This document shows positions 10,176 through 18,443 of a DNA stretch of 64,000 nucleotides, one piece after another. The stretch's first letter is position 1; each line of letters begins with the position of its first letter. The stretch spans positions 1,302,001 to 1,366,000 of the forward strand of contig PHDC01000001.1 of NCBI GenBank assembly GCA_002842515.1, read 5' to 3'. A program made the translations under genes and the position numbers. The DNA comes from Bacteroidetes bacterium HGW-Bacteroidetes-5. GTDB lineage: Bacteria > Bacteroidota > Bacteroidia > Bacteroidales > UBA932. The notes beneath the pieces are model-generated. The model had not been told where the DNA came from and ran no database searches. It worked only from the letters and a program-made list of their open reading frames with translations.

Positions 10176-10775
10176 TTATATGTTTCCAGTAGTCAATGAG
10201 TTTGCTTTTACGTCATCATAAAATTTTGCCACACTAACCTGCAAATACGGTATAAGCCATAGAAAGCCTACTCCTAAGGTCAAAATGCAAAGTAATGTCC
10301 AACCTAAAAATCTCAATACTAAACAAATAAACTTCCATTTGTAACCATGCATCATCTTTTTACTTTTATCAATTGCATCCATTGCAGCAATCGATTTGTC
10401 ATCTGCTAATATGTAAAAGGTCATAGAATAAGATATGGCGGCAATAATCCCTGGAATTATAAGTAAAAGCGTCCACAAAGAGATGAACAAAACCATTAAT
10501 AGATAAGCACCTAATGCAGTTCCAAAATTATTAAATCCTTGAAATATTTGTTCCAGTTTAGCGTCTTTGTTTCTAGAAATTGATAAAGAAAAAATAGCAA
10601 GACCGACAGAAAATGGTCCTCCGATTATTAATGAGGCAATAAGTCCAGCAATTGGAATAGCTTGAATGCCTACAATGATTAACGTATATAAGGCAAAGGT
10701 TCCAATGGCTAATCCCCATTTTCCTTTTAGAGATTCTCTTGCCATTTGCATTAAAACAACATTTTCAGTTTTCAT
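10176..10775 (-). CDS. DUF975 integral membrane protein
   Basis: This 199-aa protein has four to five hydrophobic segments and the DUF975 signature: an N-terminal 'ARESLKGKWGLAI', a central 'IPGIIAAISYSM' and 'AIDKSKKMMHGYKWKFI', and a C-terminal 'IPYLQVSVAKFYDDV'. No enzymatic residues are seen and the function is unknown. It lies in the cassette region in the same orientation as its neighbours. The flanking 50-80 bp contain only weak remnants of recombination sites. Confidence 0.85.
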   Translation of the reverse strand: MKTENVVLMQMARESLKGKWGLAIGTFALYTLIIVGIQAIPIAGLIASLIIGGPFSVGLAIFSLSISRNKDAKLEQIFQGFNNFGTALGAYLLMVLFISLWTLLLIIPGIIAAISYSMTFYILADDKSIAAMDAIDKSKKMMHGYKWKFICLVLRFLGWTLLCILTLGVGFLWLIPYLQVSVAKFYDDVKANSLTTGNI

Positions 10776-10826
10776 TTTTGTTTTTTTGTTTAAATTTTCC
10801 TACTCTTAAGACTTTTCGTTAATAGC

Positions 10827-11180
10827 TTAATTTTTAATAAAATACTCCTTGAGAATATTGTTTGCCCAGATTCTGAATTGAGTGCCTCTTTGAGATTTTA
10901 TACTATAACCAACAGATATAATAACATCCAGATTGTAATAGTCTACTTGATATGTTTTACCATCAGCAGCAGTTGTTGCATTTTTTGCAACAACTGACTT
11001 TATATCTAGCTCCTTTTCTTTAAAGATGTTAGTAATGTGCCTTGAAATGACAGACTTGTCTCGAAAGAATAAATCCGTTAATTGAGACAAACTTAGCCAA
11101 ACACTATCCTTTTCAAGCTTAACCTGAATTTCGGTATAACCATCTTTAGATTTAAACATCAGAATCTGGGACTCGCTCAT
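10827..11180 (-). CDS. RhuM-family protein, 3'-truncated
   Basis: This 117-aa protein matches the N-terminal RhuM domain of the 283-aa protein at 32394-33245 ('VDYYNLDVIISVGY', 'RIWANNILKEY'), then stops at 'FIKN' where the longer relative continues with 'GYALSHRF'. RhuM proteins normally exceed 300 aa, so the 3' part is missing. The stop is followed by GCTATTAAC, possibly a damaged cassette box. RhuM-like proteins often occur in mobile DNA; the function is unclear and this copy may be inactive. Confidence 0.7.
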   Translation of the reverse strand: MSESQILMFKSKDGYTEIQVKLEKDSVWLSLSQLTDLFFRDKSVISRHITNIFKEKELDIKSVVAKNATTAADGKTYQVDYYNLDVIISVGYSIKSQRGTQFRIWANNILKEYFIKN

Positions 11181-11221
11181 ATCGAATATTTTAACAAAGT
11201 TATTCTAAAAATTAATAAACG

Positions 11222-11980
11222 CTAACGGCTGGGGTTAATATATTCAATGCCATATTTGTCAAACATCATAGTCAAATATGGAACTGCACCCATTACTCCC
11301 AATTTTCCATCCTGTCCCGAAACAATTCCTACTAAATATCCATTCTTATCTATCACAGGAGAGCCACTTCTACCATGAGGCTGATTTTCAGATGGTTTTA
11401 TATAAAAATAATTTCCTAAATTCATAAAGCACTGCATTTTAAACAATCCTGGCTTACTATTATCTTTCTGATTCTTTGCCCATCCGACCGCATAAACAAT
11501 CTCATTTTTTTTTACAGGTGTATATCTAATTTTCAATGGATACAATTGAGTATTCTTTTCATCTAATTCAAAAATAATCCAATCACGATCTTTTAACGTG
11601 TTAAACTGATCAATTGGTTCTTTTGAGTTTTTATTTATTAATCTTTTTATAGAAACTGTTTTTTCTTTATGATTCTTAGGATACATATTCCAGTAGTTAA
11701 ACTTATCACCCAGATCAATACTATTAAATCCAAGTTGATATTGAAAAACCAAAAATAAATGTTTACAAGAAACACCAATTGTATCAAAACCAGTGTCTAC
11801 AAGAAATGAGTTTGCAATATCATAGTAAGTTGTGTCAGAAAAATTAATCTCATTCGTTAAAGCAAAATCGGGCCAGGATGAAACAGGTTTTTCAATCCAA
11901 GGTTCTTTAATAATTGGGGGTGAGTTTTTACACCCAAACATTAACATTATGCAAATCAATATTAAAGCTATATTTTTCAT
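11222..11980 (-). CDS. Trypsin-like serine protease lipoprotein
   Basis: The ATG at 11980 gives 253 aa beginning with a short signal peptide and lipobox LMFGC; a further upstream ATG at 12004 adds only MINHKLKL. A trypsin-like triad can be read: His in 'SCKHLF', Asp in 'DRDWIIFELD' and Ser in 'HGRSGSPVIDKNG' (GxSGxP). The 'GYLVGIVSGQDG' strand after the serine is typical of HtrA/trypsin_2 folds. There is no PDZ domain. It is probably a lipid-anchored periplasmic or surface protease of unknown target. The stop codon lies within GTTAG, a cassette core. Confidence 0.75.
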   Translation of the reverse strand: MKNIALILICIMLMFGCKNSPPIIKEPWIEKPVSSWPDFALTNEINFSDTTYYDIANSFLVDTGFDTIGVSCKHLFLVFQYQLGFNSIDLGDKFNYWNMYPKNHKEKTVSIKRLINKNSKEPIDQFNTLKDRDWIIFELDEKNTQLYPLKIRYTPVKKNEIVYAVGWAKNQKDNSKPGLFKMQCFMNLGNYFYIKPSENQPHGRSGSPVIDKNGYLVGIVSGQDGKLGVMGAVPYLTMMFDKYGIEYINPSR

Positions 11981-12028
11981 AAGCTTCAGTTTATGGTTAA
12001 TCATTCGTAGTTTTCTTTATTCCCTTGC

Positions 12029-12082
12029 CACTAACAGTTGGCGGTAAGTCCCGTTTTAATTTGAATTACTGCGTGTTAGCGG
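12029..12082 (-). repeat. attC-like site between KilA-N and protease cassettes
   Basis: CACTAAC (12029-12035) faces GTTAGCGG (12075-12082). Inner arms GCGGTAA (12041-12047) and TTACTGC (12066-12072) pair with one G-T wobble, and the loop contains CCCGTTTTAAT, also found in the sites at 23.4 and 32.3 kb. It follows the KilA-N stop codon. Its box matches the core upstream of KilA-N at 8 of 9 positions. Confidence 0.75.
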
Positions 12083-12094
12083 TTCGTTGCTTTT

Positions 12095-12910
12095 TCATTT
12101 TAACTTTTTCATCGCTTTGTTTTCAACTAGTGATCTCATCTGTTTAATAGCAACATTATTGAGTTGAAGTAGTCGTTCCGTTTGCGATAACCCTTGTTGA
12201 ATCAGCAAAGCGTTAATGCTTTCCATATTGCTTAATACTACAAGTTGTTCCAATGTTGTGTAATCTCTGATATTCCCATTCTTTTCCGGGTTATTATCCC
12301 TCCACTCTTTAGCTGTAATCCCGAAAAGTGCGACATTCAAAAGATCGGCTTCATTAGCATAAACATGAGCTATCTGTTGTTTGGTGATTTCTTGAGGTAT
12401 AAGGTTTTCTTTAATTGCATCGGTATGAATCTGATAATTAACTTTTGATAAGGTTCTTTGCAAATTCCAATCTAATTTCAATCTGTCATTTTCTTCACTC
12501 TTAAGACGCTGAAATTCTTTTATAAGATAAATTTTAAATTGAGGGCTGATCCACATTCCGAATTCAAATGCAATATCAGGATGGGCATAAGTTCCTCCAT
12601 ATCGTCCGGCACTAGCTTTTAATCCAATTGCATTGGTTTTTTGCACCCATTCTTTCACGCTTAACTTGTAGCTGTTTAATCCGGCCTGACTTTTAATTAT
12701 GGTGAATTCGCCATAATTAAAATCAGGATTATAAACTGATTCCCAAATACCGAGATACTCAATGGTATTACGATTACGCAACCAGTCAGCAATAAAGAAA
12801 TCACCATCCTTTGCTTTAAGCATATCAGTCAATGAGATATATTCCTGATCGTTATCAAATATAACTGATATTTCTTTCCCTTCTACCTGAATTTTTCTGT
12901 TTAATGTCAT
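12095..12910 (-). CDS. KilA-N domain protein
   Basis: This 271-aa protein has an N-terminal KilA-N DNA-binding domain (about 1-150). Its landmarks are 'YISLTDMLKAKDGD', 'WLRNRNTIEYLGIWE' and 'GRYGGTYAHPDIAFEFGMW'. The C-terminal part has 'VYANEADLLNVALFGITAKEWR', a segment found in many stand-alone Bacteroidota KilA-N proteins. KilA-N domains are common in phages and mobile islands; a regulatory or toxin-like role is possible but not shown. It is the first cassette after the left integrase fragment. Confidence 0.88.
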   Translation of the reverse strand: MTLNRKIQVEGKEISVIFDNDQEYISLTDMLKAKDGDFFIADWLRNRNTIEYLGIWESVYNPDFNYGEFTIIKSQAGLNSYKLSVKEWVQKTNAIGLKASAGRYGGTYAHPDIAFEFGMWISPQFKIYLIKEFQRLKSEENDRLKLDWNLQRTLSKVNYQIHTDAIKENLIPQEITKQQIAHVYANEADLLNVALFGITAKEWRDNNPEKNGNIRDYTTLEQLVVLSNMESINALLIQQGLSQTERLLQLNNVAIKQMRSLVENKAMKKLK

Positions 12911-12956
12911 ATATTGAGTTTGATAAAGCTTCTAATTCGCACTTTAAAAGATCAAT

Positions 12957-12995
12957 GACCGGTAACGTTTATGGGTTGCGCAAAGTGTGTTTAAG
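12957..12995 (-). other. attI-like sequence, left platform
   Basis: The plus-strand block at 12968-12995 (TTTATGGGTTG, CGCAAAG, TGTGTTTAAG) is shared with 35053-35080 with two mismatches. It touches a core GACCGGTAAC (12957-12966), the boundary of the KilA-N cassette. It lies between an integrase fragment and the first cassette, where an attI site is expected. The assignment is by position and repetition only. Confidence 0.5.
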
Positions 12996-13011
12996 AATGA
13001 ATATGTATGGG

Positions 13012-13148
13012 GAATGTATCTCAAACTTACCCCCGCCTCTAAAAGATGAGTTGCGTAGCTGTGTCGCAGGCAATGCAGCGTAAAGTTATGATTTTTATAT
13101 ATTTTGCCCAAATATTTATGAAATGTTTTCTCAAGACTTGTTTCACTG
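13012..13148 (-). repeat. Direct repeat of integrase segment (copy 1; copy 2 at 35250-35386)
   Basis: The 137-bp segment is nearly identical to 35250-35386 (constant offset 22238, a handful of mismatches), in the same orientation. It encodes the HxxR part of the tyrosine recombinase. The copies bracket about 22 kb of accessory DNA and could support homologous recombination. Confidence 0.85.
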
Positions 13149-13204
13149 TAAAATAAAAAAACCTCCACCTTAGTCATACAGTGTGAGGTTATAGTTTCTT
13201 AAAT

Positions 13205-13281
13205 CCAATTTTAAACTCTTTTGTAGATCTCATCAAAAGGTACTCTCACTCTATCTCCCCAAATACCGCGATTATCCCTGT
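13205..13281 (-). pseudogene. Duplicated 3' tail of nitroreductase gene
   Basis: Read on the minus strand this stretch encodes 'RDNRGIWGDRVRVPFDEI' and 'YKRV', the C-terminus of the nitroreductase at 15329-16075, with several substitutions. Only about 75 bp remain. The sequence from 13178 to 13355 otherwise holds only a possible cassette box (CTAAC at 13311) and no gene. Confidence 0.75.
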
Positions 13282-13355
13282 GAAAGTCTATTTAGTCCTT
13301 CTAAAGTAGAACTAACAAATGTGTAAGCTCCATTTTTTTTATTTCATTTTTAACC

Positions 13356-14228
13356 CTAAAACTCCCGCAAATAGATCTTGTTTACCCACCAACTATTTAG
13401 TGCAATTTTGGCCCAGCCGGCTTCTTCCTCCAAAACGAAAACCTGATCGTCTTTGGCGAGCTTCCTTACAACAGGGTGATTGGTGCCCGGCCCGAACCTG
13501 ACGTTCAATGAACCGGCATCAACGATGAATCGTTTGGCTTCAAGGGTAAACCTTTGAGACACCCAATGACTTGCAGAATTGGAAATCTTGAGCCAACCAT
13601 CAGATTCGGCATAGACCCTCAGTACGGCTCCAAGCTGAACCGGGTCCCTCCCGGGAGCCAAACTGTTTGAAGCTCCGGGACCAACCCGAACATTCAATGA
13701 ATCTGCAGTAACAACCGCATATCCCAGGAGGTTGGTATCAACAGTAATGGGCTGATGCCCTGCAATAGCTTGGTTTACCAGAGGCAAGAAATTGGCTTCG
13801 CAATTCACCACCTTGTTCCCCCCGAAAAAATTGGTGCCCGGGCACGATTTGTTGCCTCCTGCACCATCGTTGCGAAAGCCATCGGACAACCTAAACCAGT
13901 GGTGATAGACTATTGAGTTGGAATTCACTACAAGGTTAAACTTCTTGCACAAAGCAGCGGTTACTTGAACAATTGAATCTTTCTGCTCTTGCAACATATT
14001 GTCTTGGCCAATATCAAAATCACCGAGGTTTTCAATGCAAATCGCCCCGGAATTCCTGTTCTTAATCCCAGCCGGATTGACATCCAGACTACGTCCGGTC
14101 AAAATTGCCCCATCGGGAAAAATGGTGAAATGTTGTGCTATATCGCTAAACCCATTTTGGCCAACGTCGTCGATCCAGTTTAAAAACTCGGATAAACCAA
14201 TTTTTGTAAATCCATACTTAGTTTCCAT
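13356..14228 (-). CDS. N-acetylmuramoyl-L-alanine amidase with two SH3b repeats, N-terminally short
   Basis: The ATG at 14228 lies one base past the Fic stop and gives 290 aa; an in-frame ATG at 14279 inside the Fic gene is less likely. The amidase_2-like domain shows 'FSDIAQHFTIFPDGAILTGR', 'YHHWFRLSDGFRND' and 'KSCPGTNFF' (Zn-ligand region). Two SH3b repeats follow, each with 'SLNVR' and 'GPG'. The usual first strand carrying the 'HHT' zinc ligand is absent, so the enzyme is probably truncated and perhaps inactive. The gene is more GC-rich than its neighbours, suggesting a separate origin. Confidence 0.75.
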   Translation of the reverse strand: METKYGFTKIGLSEFLNWIDDVGQNGFSDIAQHFTIFPDGAILTGRSLDVNPAGIKNRNSGAICIENLGDFDIGQDNMLQEQKDSIVQVTAALCKKFNLVVNSNSIVYHHWFRLSDGFRNDGAGGNKSCPGTNFFGGNKVVNCEANFLPLVNQAIAGHQPITVDTNLLGYAVVTADSLNVRVGPGASNSLAPGRDPVQLGAVLRVYAESDGWLKISNSASHWVSQRFTLEAKRFIVDAGSLNVRFGPGTNHPVVRKLAKDDQVFVLEEEAGWAKIALNSWWVNKIYLREF

Positions 14229-14229
14229 T

Positions 14230-15213
14230 TCATAATTTGTATCTATATCTCGCTCTATTTTTATCTCCGATTTTTTCAATTAATCCATTTTCAACCGCAA
14301 ATTTTAAATCACGACTTGCTGTTGCTGTTGAAATTTCTCTAAAGTTTTTCAGGTATTCTTTGCGTGTGAAAAAGTCCTCTTTTACAATTGATTTAAAAAG
14401 ATTTATTCTGTCAATATTAATAAAGCTTACGTTTTGAATATTCAATAATTCTTCAAGTGATTCAAGAATGATTGCAAGCATAAACTCAATAAAAACCGTA
14501 GATTCCCCTGTATTATCTGACTTTCTCAGAGATTCATAGTACTGGTCTTGTCGTTCTTTTATTAGAGTCTCAATTGGTAAATATTCAAAAACAGGATATG
14601 AGTCTTTTAAAATTAAAGTCTGCCAAAGCCTTCCCATTCTACCATTCCCGTCAATGAATGGATGGATAAATTCCATTTCATAGTGAAATACACAACTTTT
14701 AATTAATCCTAAATCTTCGTCATTTTTCAAATAGTCAAACAAGTCATTCATCAAAGGCTTAAGCATTTCGCTCGGTGGAGCAATGTGTGCAACTTCTGAG
14801 CCTTTAACTATTCCAACCGATTTACTTCTTAGTCTGCCGGCAGATTCAATAAGTCCGTTCATTAAAATTGCGTGTGCTTCGCAGAATGATTCAAAACTAT
14901 ATGGGTTTAGTTTGTCCAAATAATCATAAATAGCAATTGCATTTTTAACTTCTAAAATGTCCTTTTTGGGGCCAATTACTCTTTTATTTTTAACAATTGC
15001 GGTTATTTGCTTAATTGTCAAGGTGTTCCCTTCAATTTCAAGCGACGAATGAATAGTCTTGATTCTGTTTTTCTTTCTTAATTCTGTCGGAGGTTTATTC
15101 AAATGTGCAGAATTCACCTCTCCAATCCTCTCAGAAATAGAAGCAACCAGTTTTAATATTTTTCCTGTTATTTTGTATGGTGGTTTCATTTGAAAAATTG
15201 ATGATAGTATCAT
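14230..15213 (-). CDS. Fic-family AMP-transferase with C-terminal winged helix
   Basis: The 327-aa protein carries the Fic motif 'HPFIDGNGRMGRL' near the middle and an N-terminal inhibitory helix motif 'SSLEIEGNT' (class II type S/TxxxE). The C-terminal region 'FFTRKEYLKNFREIS' and 'ASRDLKFAVENGLIEKIG' is a winged helix-turn-helix. Such proteins AMPylate targets or regulate themselves. The TGA stop is followed after one base by the ATG of the amidase gene. Confidence 0.9.
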   Translation of the reverse strand: MILSSIFQMKPPYKITGKILKLVASISERIGEVNSAHLNKPPTELRKKNRIKTIHSSLEIEGNTLTIKQITAIVKNKRVIGPKKDILEVKNAIAIYDYLDKLNPYSFESFCEAHAILMNGLIESAGRLRSKSVGIVKGSEVAHIAPPSEMLKPLMNDLFDYLKNDEDLGLIKSCVFHYEMEFIHPFIDGNGRMGRLWQTLILKDSYPVFEYLPIETLIKERQDQYYESLRKSDNTGESTVFIEFMLAIILESLEELLNIQNVSFINIDRINLFKSIVKEDFFTRKEYLKNFREISTATASRDLKFAVENGLIEKIGDKNRARYRYKL

Positions 15214-15328
15214 ATGATAGTATCAAAGATAGCGTATTTATTTTAAAATACTAGTAAATACCTGTTTTGCAGCCTGTCCTAAAATGAACCTAACGTTCTA
15301 GCAGTAAATTCCGAGGAATCCATACAGT

Positions 15329-16075
15329 TTAAACTCTTTTGTAAATTTCATCAAAAGGTACTCTCATTCTATCTCCCCAAACTCCGCGATTGTCCCTTAT
15401 TCCACAGGAGATAATCATATTGATTTGGGCACCTATTGGTAATTTTAACAACCTTTTAACTCTTCTACTGTCCAGCCCTTCCATCGGGCAAGTGTCGTAT
15501 CCTTCATTTGCCATTGCCAGCATAAATGTCTGCGCAGCCAATGCACAGGTTTTGTGAACTACCACCCTTACATCTGCCTCGGATACCTGATATGTGATTG
15601 GTCTGAAAAGTCCAACAATGGATACCAAAATTTTTCGAAAAATTCCAAATATTCCCAGAAAGCGTGAATATAAAAATGGCATTACGTATCCATAGTACAA
15701 TTTCCAGGTTTTGACTCTTTTCTCCTGTTTTTCAACAGGACTGTTGTTCAAAACATTTAGGGATTCTAGTTCAATCAATTTCTTTGCTCTTTTACGATAT
15801 AGATCCTGCCGGGTTACAAACACAACCATCTGTTGCGCTGTTGTCGCTGCCTGTTGGTTTAAACAAGCGACTGAGAGTCTCTTTAGAATTAGTGGGTCTG
15901 TAATGTGATAGAATTCCCAAAGTTGCATATTTGAACTATTGGGAGATAGGGAAGCGAGCTCCAGGCAATGCTGAACCTTTTCGGGATCGATGGGAGCATC
16001 TTTGTAGTATCTTACTGATCGTCGGTAGTTTATTATTTCTTCAAAAGTCATTTTGTTGTATTTTTTAATTTTCAA
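15329..16075 (-). CDS. Nitroreductase-family protein
   Basis: This 248-aa FMN-dependent oxidoreductase-like protein has the family N-terminus 'IINYRRSVRYYKDAPIDPEKV' and 'ASLSPNSSNMQLWEFY', a central 'TCALAAQTFMLAMANEGYDTCPMEG' region and C-terminal 'MIISCGIRDNRG'. The start overlaps the end of the upstream DUF6544-like gene by 11 bp, so the two are co-translated. A duplicated piece of its 3' end lies at 13205-13281. Confidence 0.88.
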   Translation of the reverse strand: MKIKKYNKMTFEEIINYRRSVRYYKDAPIDPEKVQHCLELASLSPNSSNMQLWEFYHITDPLILKRLSVACLNQQAATTAQQMVVFVTRQDLYRKRAKKLIELESLNVLNNSPVEKQEKRVKTWKLYYGYVMPFLYSRFLGIFGIFRKILVSIVGLFRPITYQVSEADVRVVVHKTCALAAQTFMLAMANEGYDTCPMEGLDSRRVKRLLKLPIGAQINMIISCGIRDNRGVWGDRMRVPFDEIYKRV

Positions 16076-17168
16076 TATTGGTCAGATTGTACTTTACGCT
16101 TTTATATTCCAATTCACCATAAGTAAAATCTCCGTCAGGTCTTTGATAGATTAATTTAGCCTTGCTTGGTAATAAATACCCGTTTATCATTCTGTAGTTT
16201 TGAACCGGGGTTTCCCAAGGATAATTCACGTATTTTTTTCCATCTGTTTCAAATCGGTCGTTGCTATTGAAGTTTATAAGCTCCCCTTTTTCATTGAAAA
16301 AAAGTAAAGCACTTATGCTGATATCGCCATTACTAAATAGTGCTTTTACTGTTGTATCGTCTATAATCTCCCAAGAAATTCTGCTATCAATTAGTGTTGC
16401 CGGTGCAATAAAACACATATCATTTAACAGGGTAACTGTTTCAGCCTGATTCATTTTGTCTCCTTTTGCATTCACAACCTTAAACCAATTCAATAGTTTG
16501 ACTTCAAAGGTTGCAGTTTTAGTTTGGTAAAGGTGCAGTCCGGTAGAAGGTAACCCCATTTTACTTGCTGTCATATAAAAATAGCGTGATGGACTTTGAT
16601 AAAAATTATATTGCACAGATTGTAAACTCATATATTTGTCAGTTGGGTTACCACGAATACCTCCTACAAACTCTGCCCTGAAATTTTTAACCTTTGGTTG
16701 ACCAACTGATTTTGTGTAATGAAGATACTTTTTTACAGCTTCAGGCAAATTAGCAATGTCACTTTCGGTCAAAATCTCCGTGGAAAGAGTGTTATTAGCT
16801 GAAAAATCATTATTAACTCGATTAATAAACTCACTTTTTATTAAAAAAGAACCTAAACTAACCAAAGAGACTATTAAAACAATCAGGTTAGGGATTGTGC
16901 CAAACTTGGCATCTTTCCAGAATATTACGACAAGAATTTGCGAAATAACAACCGCAAAGAGTCCAAAAAACCAAGCATATTTGTTGTTCGCATAATGTAA
17001 AATTCCATATATGATAAATAGTACAGTTGCTGTGAGCCAAAAAATTCCCAATGGTTTTGATATTGGAAGTGTCAACTCCTCTACTTCCTTGAATCCAAAA
17101 CCTTTTACAAATCCGAACAGGTGAATAAGTCCGTGAAGTACTACTATTATTAAAAATGCTATTCTCAT
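16065..17168 (-). CDS. DUF6544-like membrane protein
   Basis: The 367-aa protein has four hydrophobic helices in the first 115 residues followed by a soluble domain with 'VKKYLHYTKSVGQPKVKNF', 'MYLSLQSVQYNFY'-like and 'YPWETPVQNYRMINGYLLPS' features, as in the DUF6544 group often annotated hypothetical. It overlaps the nitroreductase gene, implying a two-gene unit. Function unknown. Confidence 0.7.
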   Translation of the reverse strand: MRIAFLIIVVLHGLIHLFGFVKGFGFKEVEELTLPISKPLGIFWLTATVLFIIYGILHYANNKYAWFFGLFAVVISQILVVIFWKDAKFGTIPNLIVLIVSLVSLGSFLIKSEFINRVNNDFSANNTLSTEILTESDIANLPEAVKKYLHYTKSVGQPKVKNFRAEFVGGIRGNPTDKYMSLQSVQYNFYQSPSRYFYMTASKMGLPSTGLHLYQTKTATFEVKLLNWFKVVNAKGDKMNQAETVTLLNDMCFIAPATLIDSRISWEIIDDTTVKALFSNGDISISALLFFNEKGELINFNSNDRFETDGKKYVNYPWETPVQNYRMINGYLLPSKAKLIYQRPDGDFTYGELEYKSVKYNLTNIEN

Positions 17169-17206
17169 TGTTTCTTCTGTTAACTAAGTTGTTTAATATG
17201 CTTGTT

Positions 17207-17245
17207 ACTAACGGCTGAGGCTATTGTGTCGTGCGGTTGATAGTC
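17207..17245 (-). repeat. Possible compact attC-like site
   Basis: ACTAAC (17207-17212) followed by GGCTGAGGC and a facing GGTTGA around 17234-17239 form a poor hairpin. A similar CTAACGGCTG box occurs at the protease gene end (11221). It follows the truncated isochorismatase stop. Only the core boxes are convincing. Confidence 0.35.
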
Positions 17246-17637
17246 AAAATTTTACTGCCATTTTTTTTGTAATAATTGAGCATCTCGTCAATTTTCCTTT
17301 TGTCATAACTCGTAATACAATCTGATAAGACTGTAACGATGTAATTTTCCTTGCACATATTAAATACGGTTGATTTTACGCAGGCAATGGCGTCTGCTCC
17401 TGCAATGTAAAATTCGCTTATTTCATTTTTCTTGATAAAGTCAGCAAAATCTTCGCTGGTCAATGCGTTACCTTTGGATTTTACAAAAATGTTTTTGGAA
17501 ACCAATTTCATATCCGAAACTAATTCAGAACCAAGAGTATTAGGTTTGAAAGTTCTTGTGCCGTCAGATAAGTTATAATGCCTTATGCCTCCGGGTGGCT
17601 CACCCATACCCTTGGTTAGCAGTTGTTGCTCTTTCAT
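17221..17637 (-). pseudogene. 5'-truncated isochorismatase copy fused to cassette-end sequence
   Basis: From 'HYNLSDGTRTFKPN' onward the 138-aa frame is nearly identical to the protein at 9563-10060, including 'GADAIACVKST' with the catalytic Cys. The first part with the catalytic Asp is missing. The first 17 residues come from the GTTAGCAGT recombination box and arm that end the DUF1016 cassette. The C-terminus also diverges after 'NGSKI'. It is a chimera without a complete active site. Confidence 0.85.
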
Positions 17638-18149
17638 TCAATGATTTCTTTGTTAAATAATTCGTGTAGTTTTTGTTGCAATAATTTTTTGTCTGGAAGT
17701 TGTGTCTTATACTCTGACACCATTGTCGGTGAAAGACTTCTGCTCAAAGCATATTCAACTACTTCGCTGTCCTTGTCCTTACACAATAAAATTCCAATAC
17801 TTGGGTTTTCATTTGGCCTTTTTATATCTCGGTCTATTGTAAGGTTATGAGACCAGCTAATTTCTCTCAACACTGTTGAGATTTTTGGATAGCCTTTGTA
17901 GGTCTCGTAAAATTGCTTCATTCTCCATAGGTTCTTGTCAGAGAAACCTTTTATTTCAGGCTCATTTTGTTGAATGTATTTAGCTAACTCTGTTACAACA
18001 GAGTCGCCCCATTCTGATTGCTCAATCTTCTTGCTGATATATTCTCCAATGTTCCAGTAGAGGCTAATTAGTTCAGCATTTACGGCTCTTATTGCATTTG
18101 TCCGTGATTGTTTAATGAGTTGAATTATGTCCGCAAATCGTTTATCCAT
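17634..18149 (-). CDS. DUF1016/YhcG-family protein with internal deletion
   Basis: Residues 1-104 match the DUF1016 N-terminal domain ('LISLYWNIGEYISKKI', 'GFSDKNLWRMKQFY', 'REISWSHNLTI'). Residues from about 105 onward match the far C-terminus of the family ('RPNENPSIGILLCKDKD', 'VEYALSRSLSP', 'YKTQLPDKKLL'). Family members are about 330-380 aa, so roughly 170 residues, including the PD-(D/E)xK nuclease core, have been removed in frame. The protein is likely nuclease-dead. A box at 17615-17623 at its end matches the upstream core at 18221-18229. Confidence 0.8.
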   Translation of the reverse strand: MDKRFADIIQLIKQSRTNAIRAVNAELISLYWNIGEYISKKIEQSEWGDSVVTELAKYIQQNEPEIKGFSDKNLWRMKQFYETYKGYPKISTVLREISWSHNLTIDRDIKRPNENPSIGILLCKDKDSEVVEYALSRSLSPTMVSEYKTQLPDKKLLQQKLHELFNKEIIE

Positions 18150-18220
18150 TTTGTTTCTTTAAGCTACAAATTTATCTCTTTTCAGTTTCGTTTATCTTCT
18201 GGAACCGGATTCCGACTATT

Positions 18221-18350
18221 ACTGCTAACGGTTGCGTGTATGAAACGTTGGGGATTGCGGGCTTCGTCACTATCCGCCGACACAAACGCCGATGCGGGGC
18301 AGAACTATTGACTTAATCACTTAAACCCTAATGTTTTATACACGTTATTG
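18221..18350 (-). repeat. attC-like site with long loop, next to IS91-type insertion
   Basis: ACTGCTAAC (18221-18229) opens the site and GTTATTG (18344-18350) closes it. Arms GTGTATGAAAC (18236-18246) and GTTTTATACAC (18333-18343) pair with one mismatch. The loop is GC-rich. The right box runs into GAAC (18350-18353), where the insertion element begins. Confidence 0.65.
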
Positions 18351-18443
18351 AACTAAATCCGCCTACGCGGATAGCTATTCGTTTCAGTTTTCAAAAGTAC
18401 CCGATTTTTTCTATAATCGTTAGATTATTAACAACAAAAATCA

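Larger units (their letters stand above)
12944..13177 (-). pseudogene. Tyrosine recombinase 3' fragment, left copy
   Basis: This open frame holds only part of the catalytic domain: 'YSETSLEKTFHKYLG', 'HCLRHSYATHLLEAGVSLRYI'. It then runs into unrelated sequence that reads through the attI-like block. The catalytic Tyr motif (IYTHVS in the right copy) and the N-terminal half with the first Arg are missing. It is 5'- and 3'-truncated and cannot be active. Confidence 0.85.

Noticed and set aside
10127..10176. Possible attC-like site between isochorismatase and DUF975 genes
   Set aside because: Only CAAACGGCTG and TAGTTTTA resemble boxes; the arms do not pair convincingly.
15287..15310. CCTAACGTTCTAGC box upstream of Fic
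   Set aside because: A single core box without a pairing partner or arms; possibly a collapsed site, but not enough to annotate.
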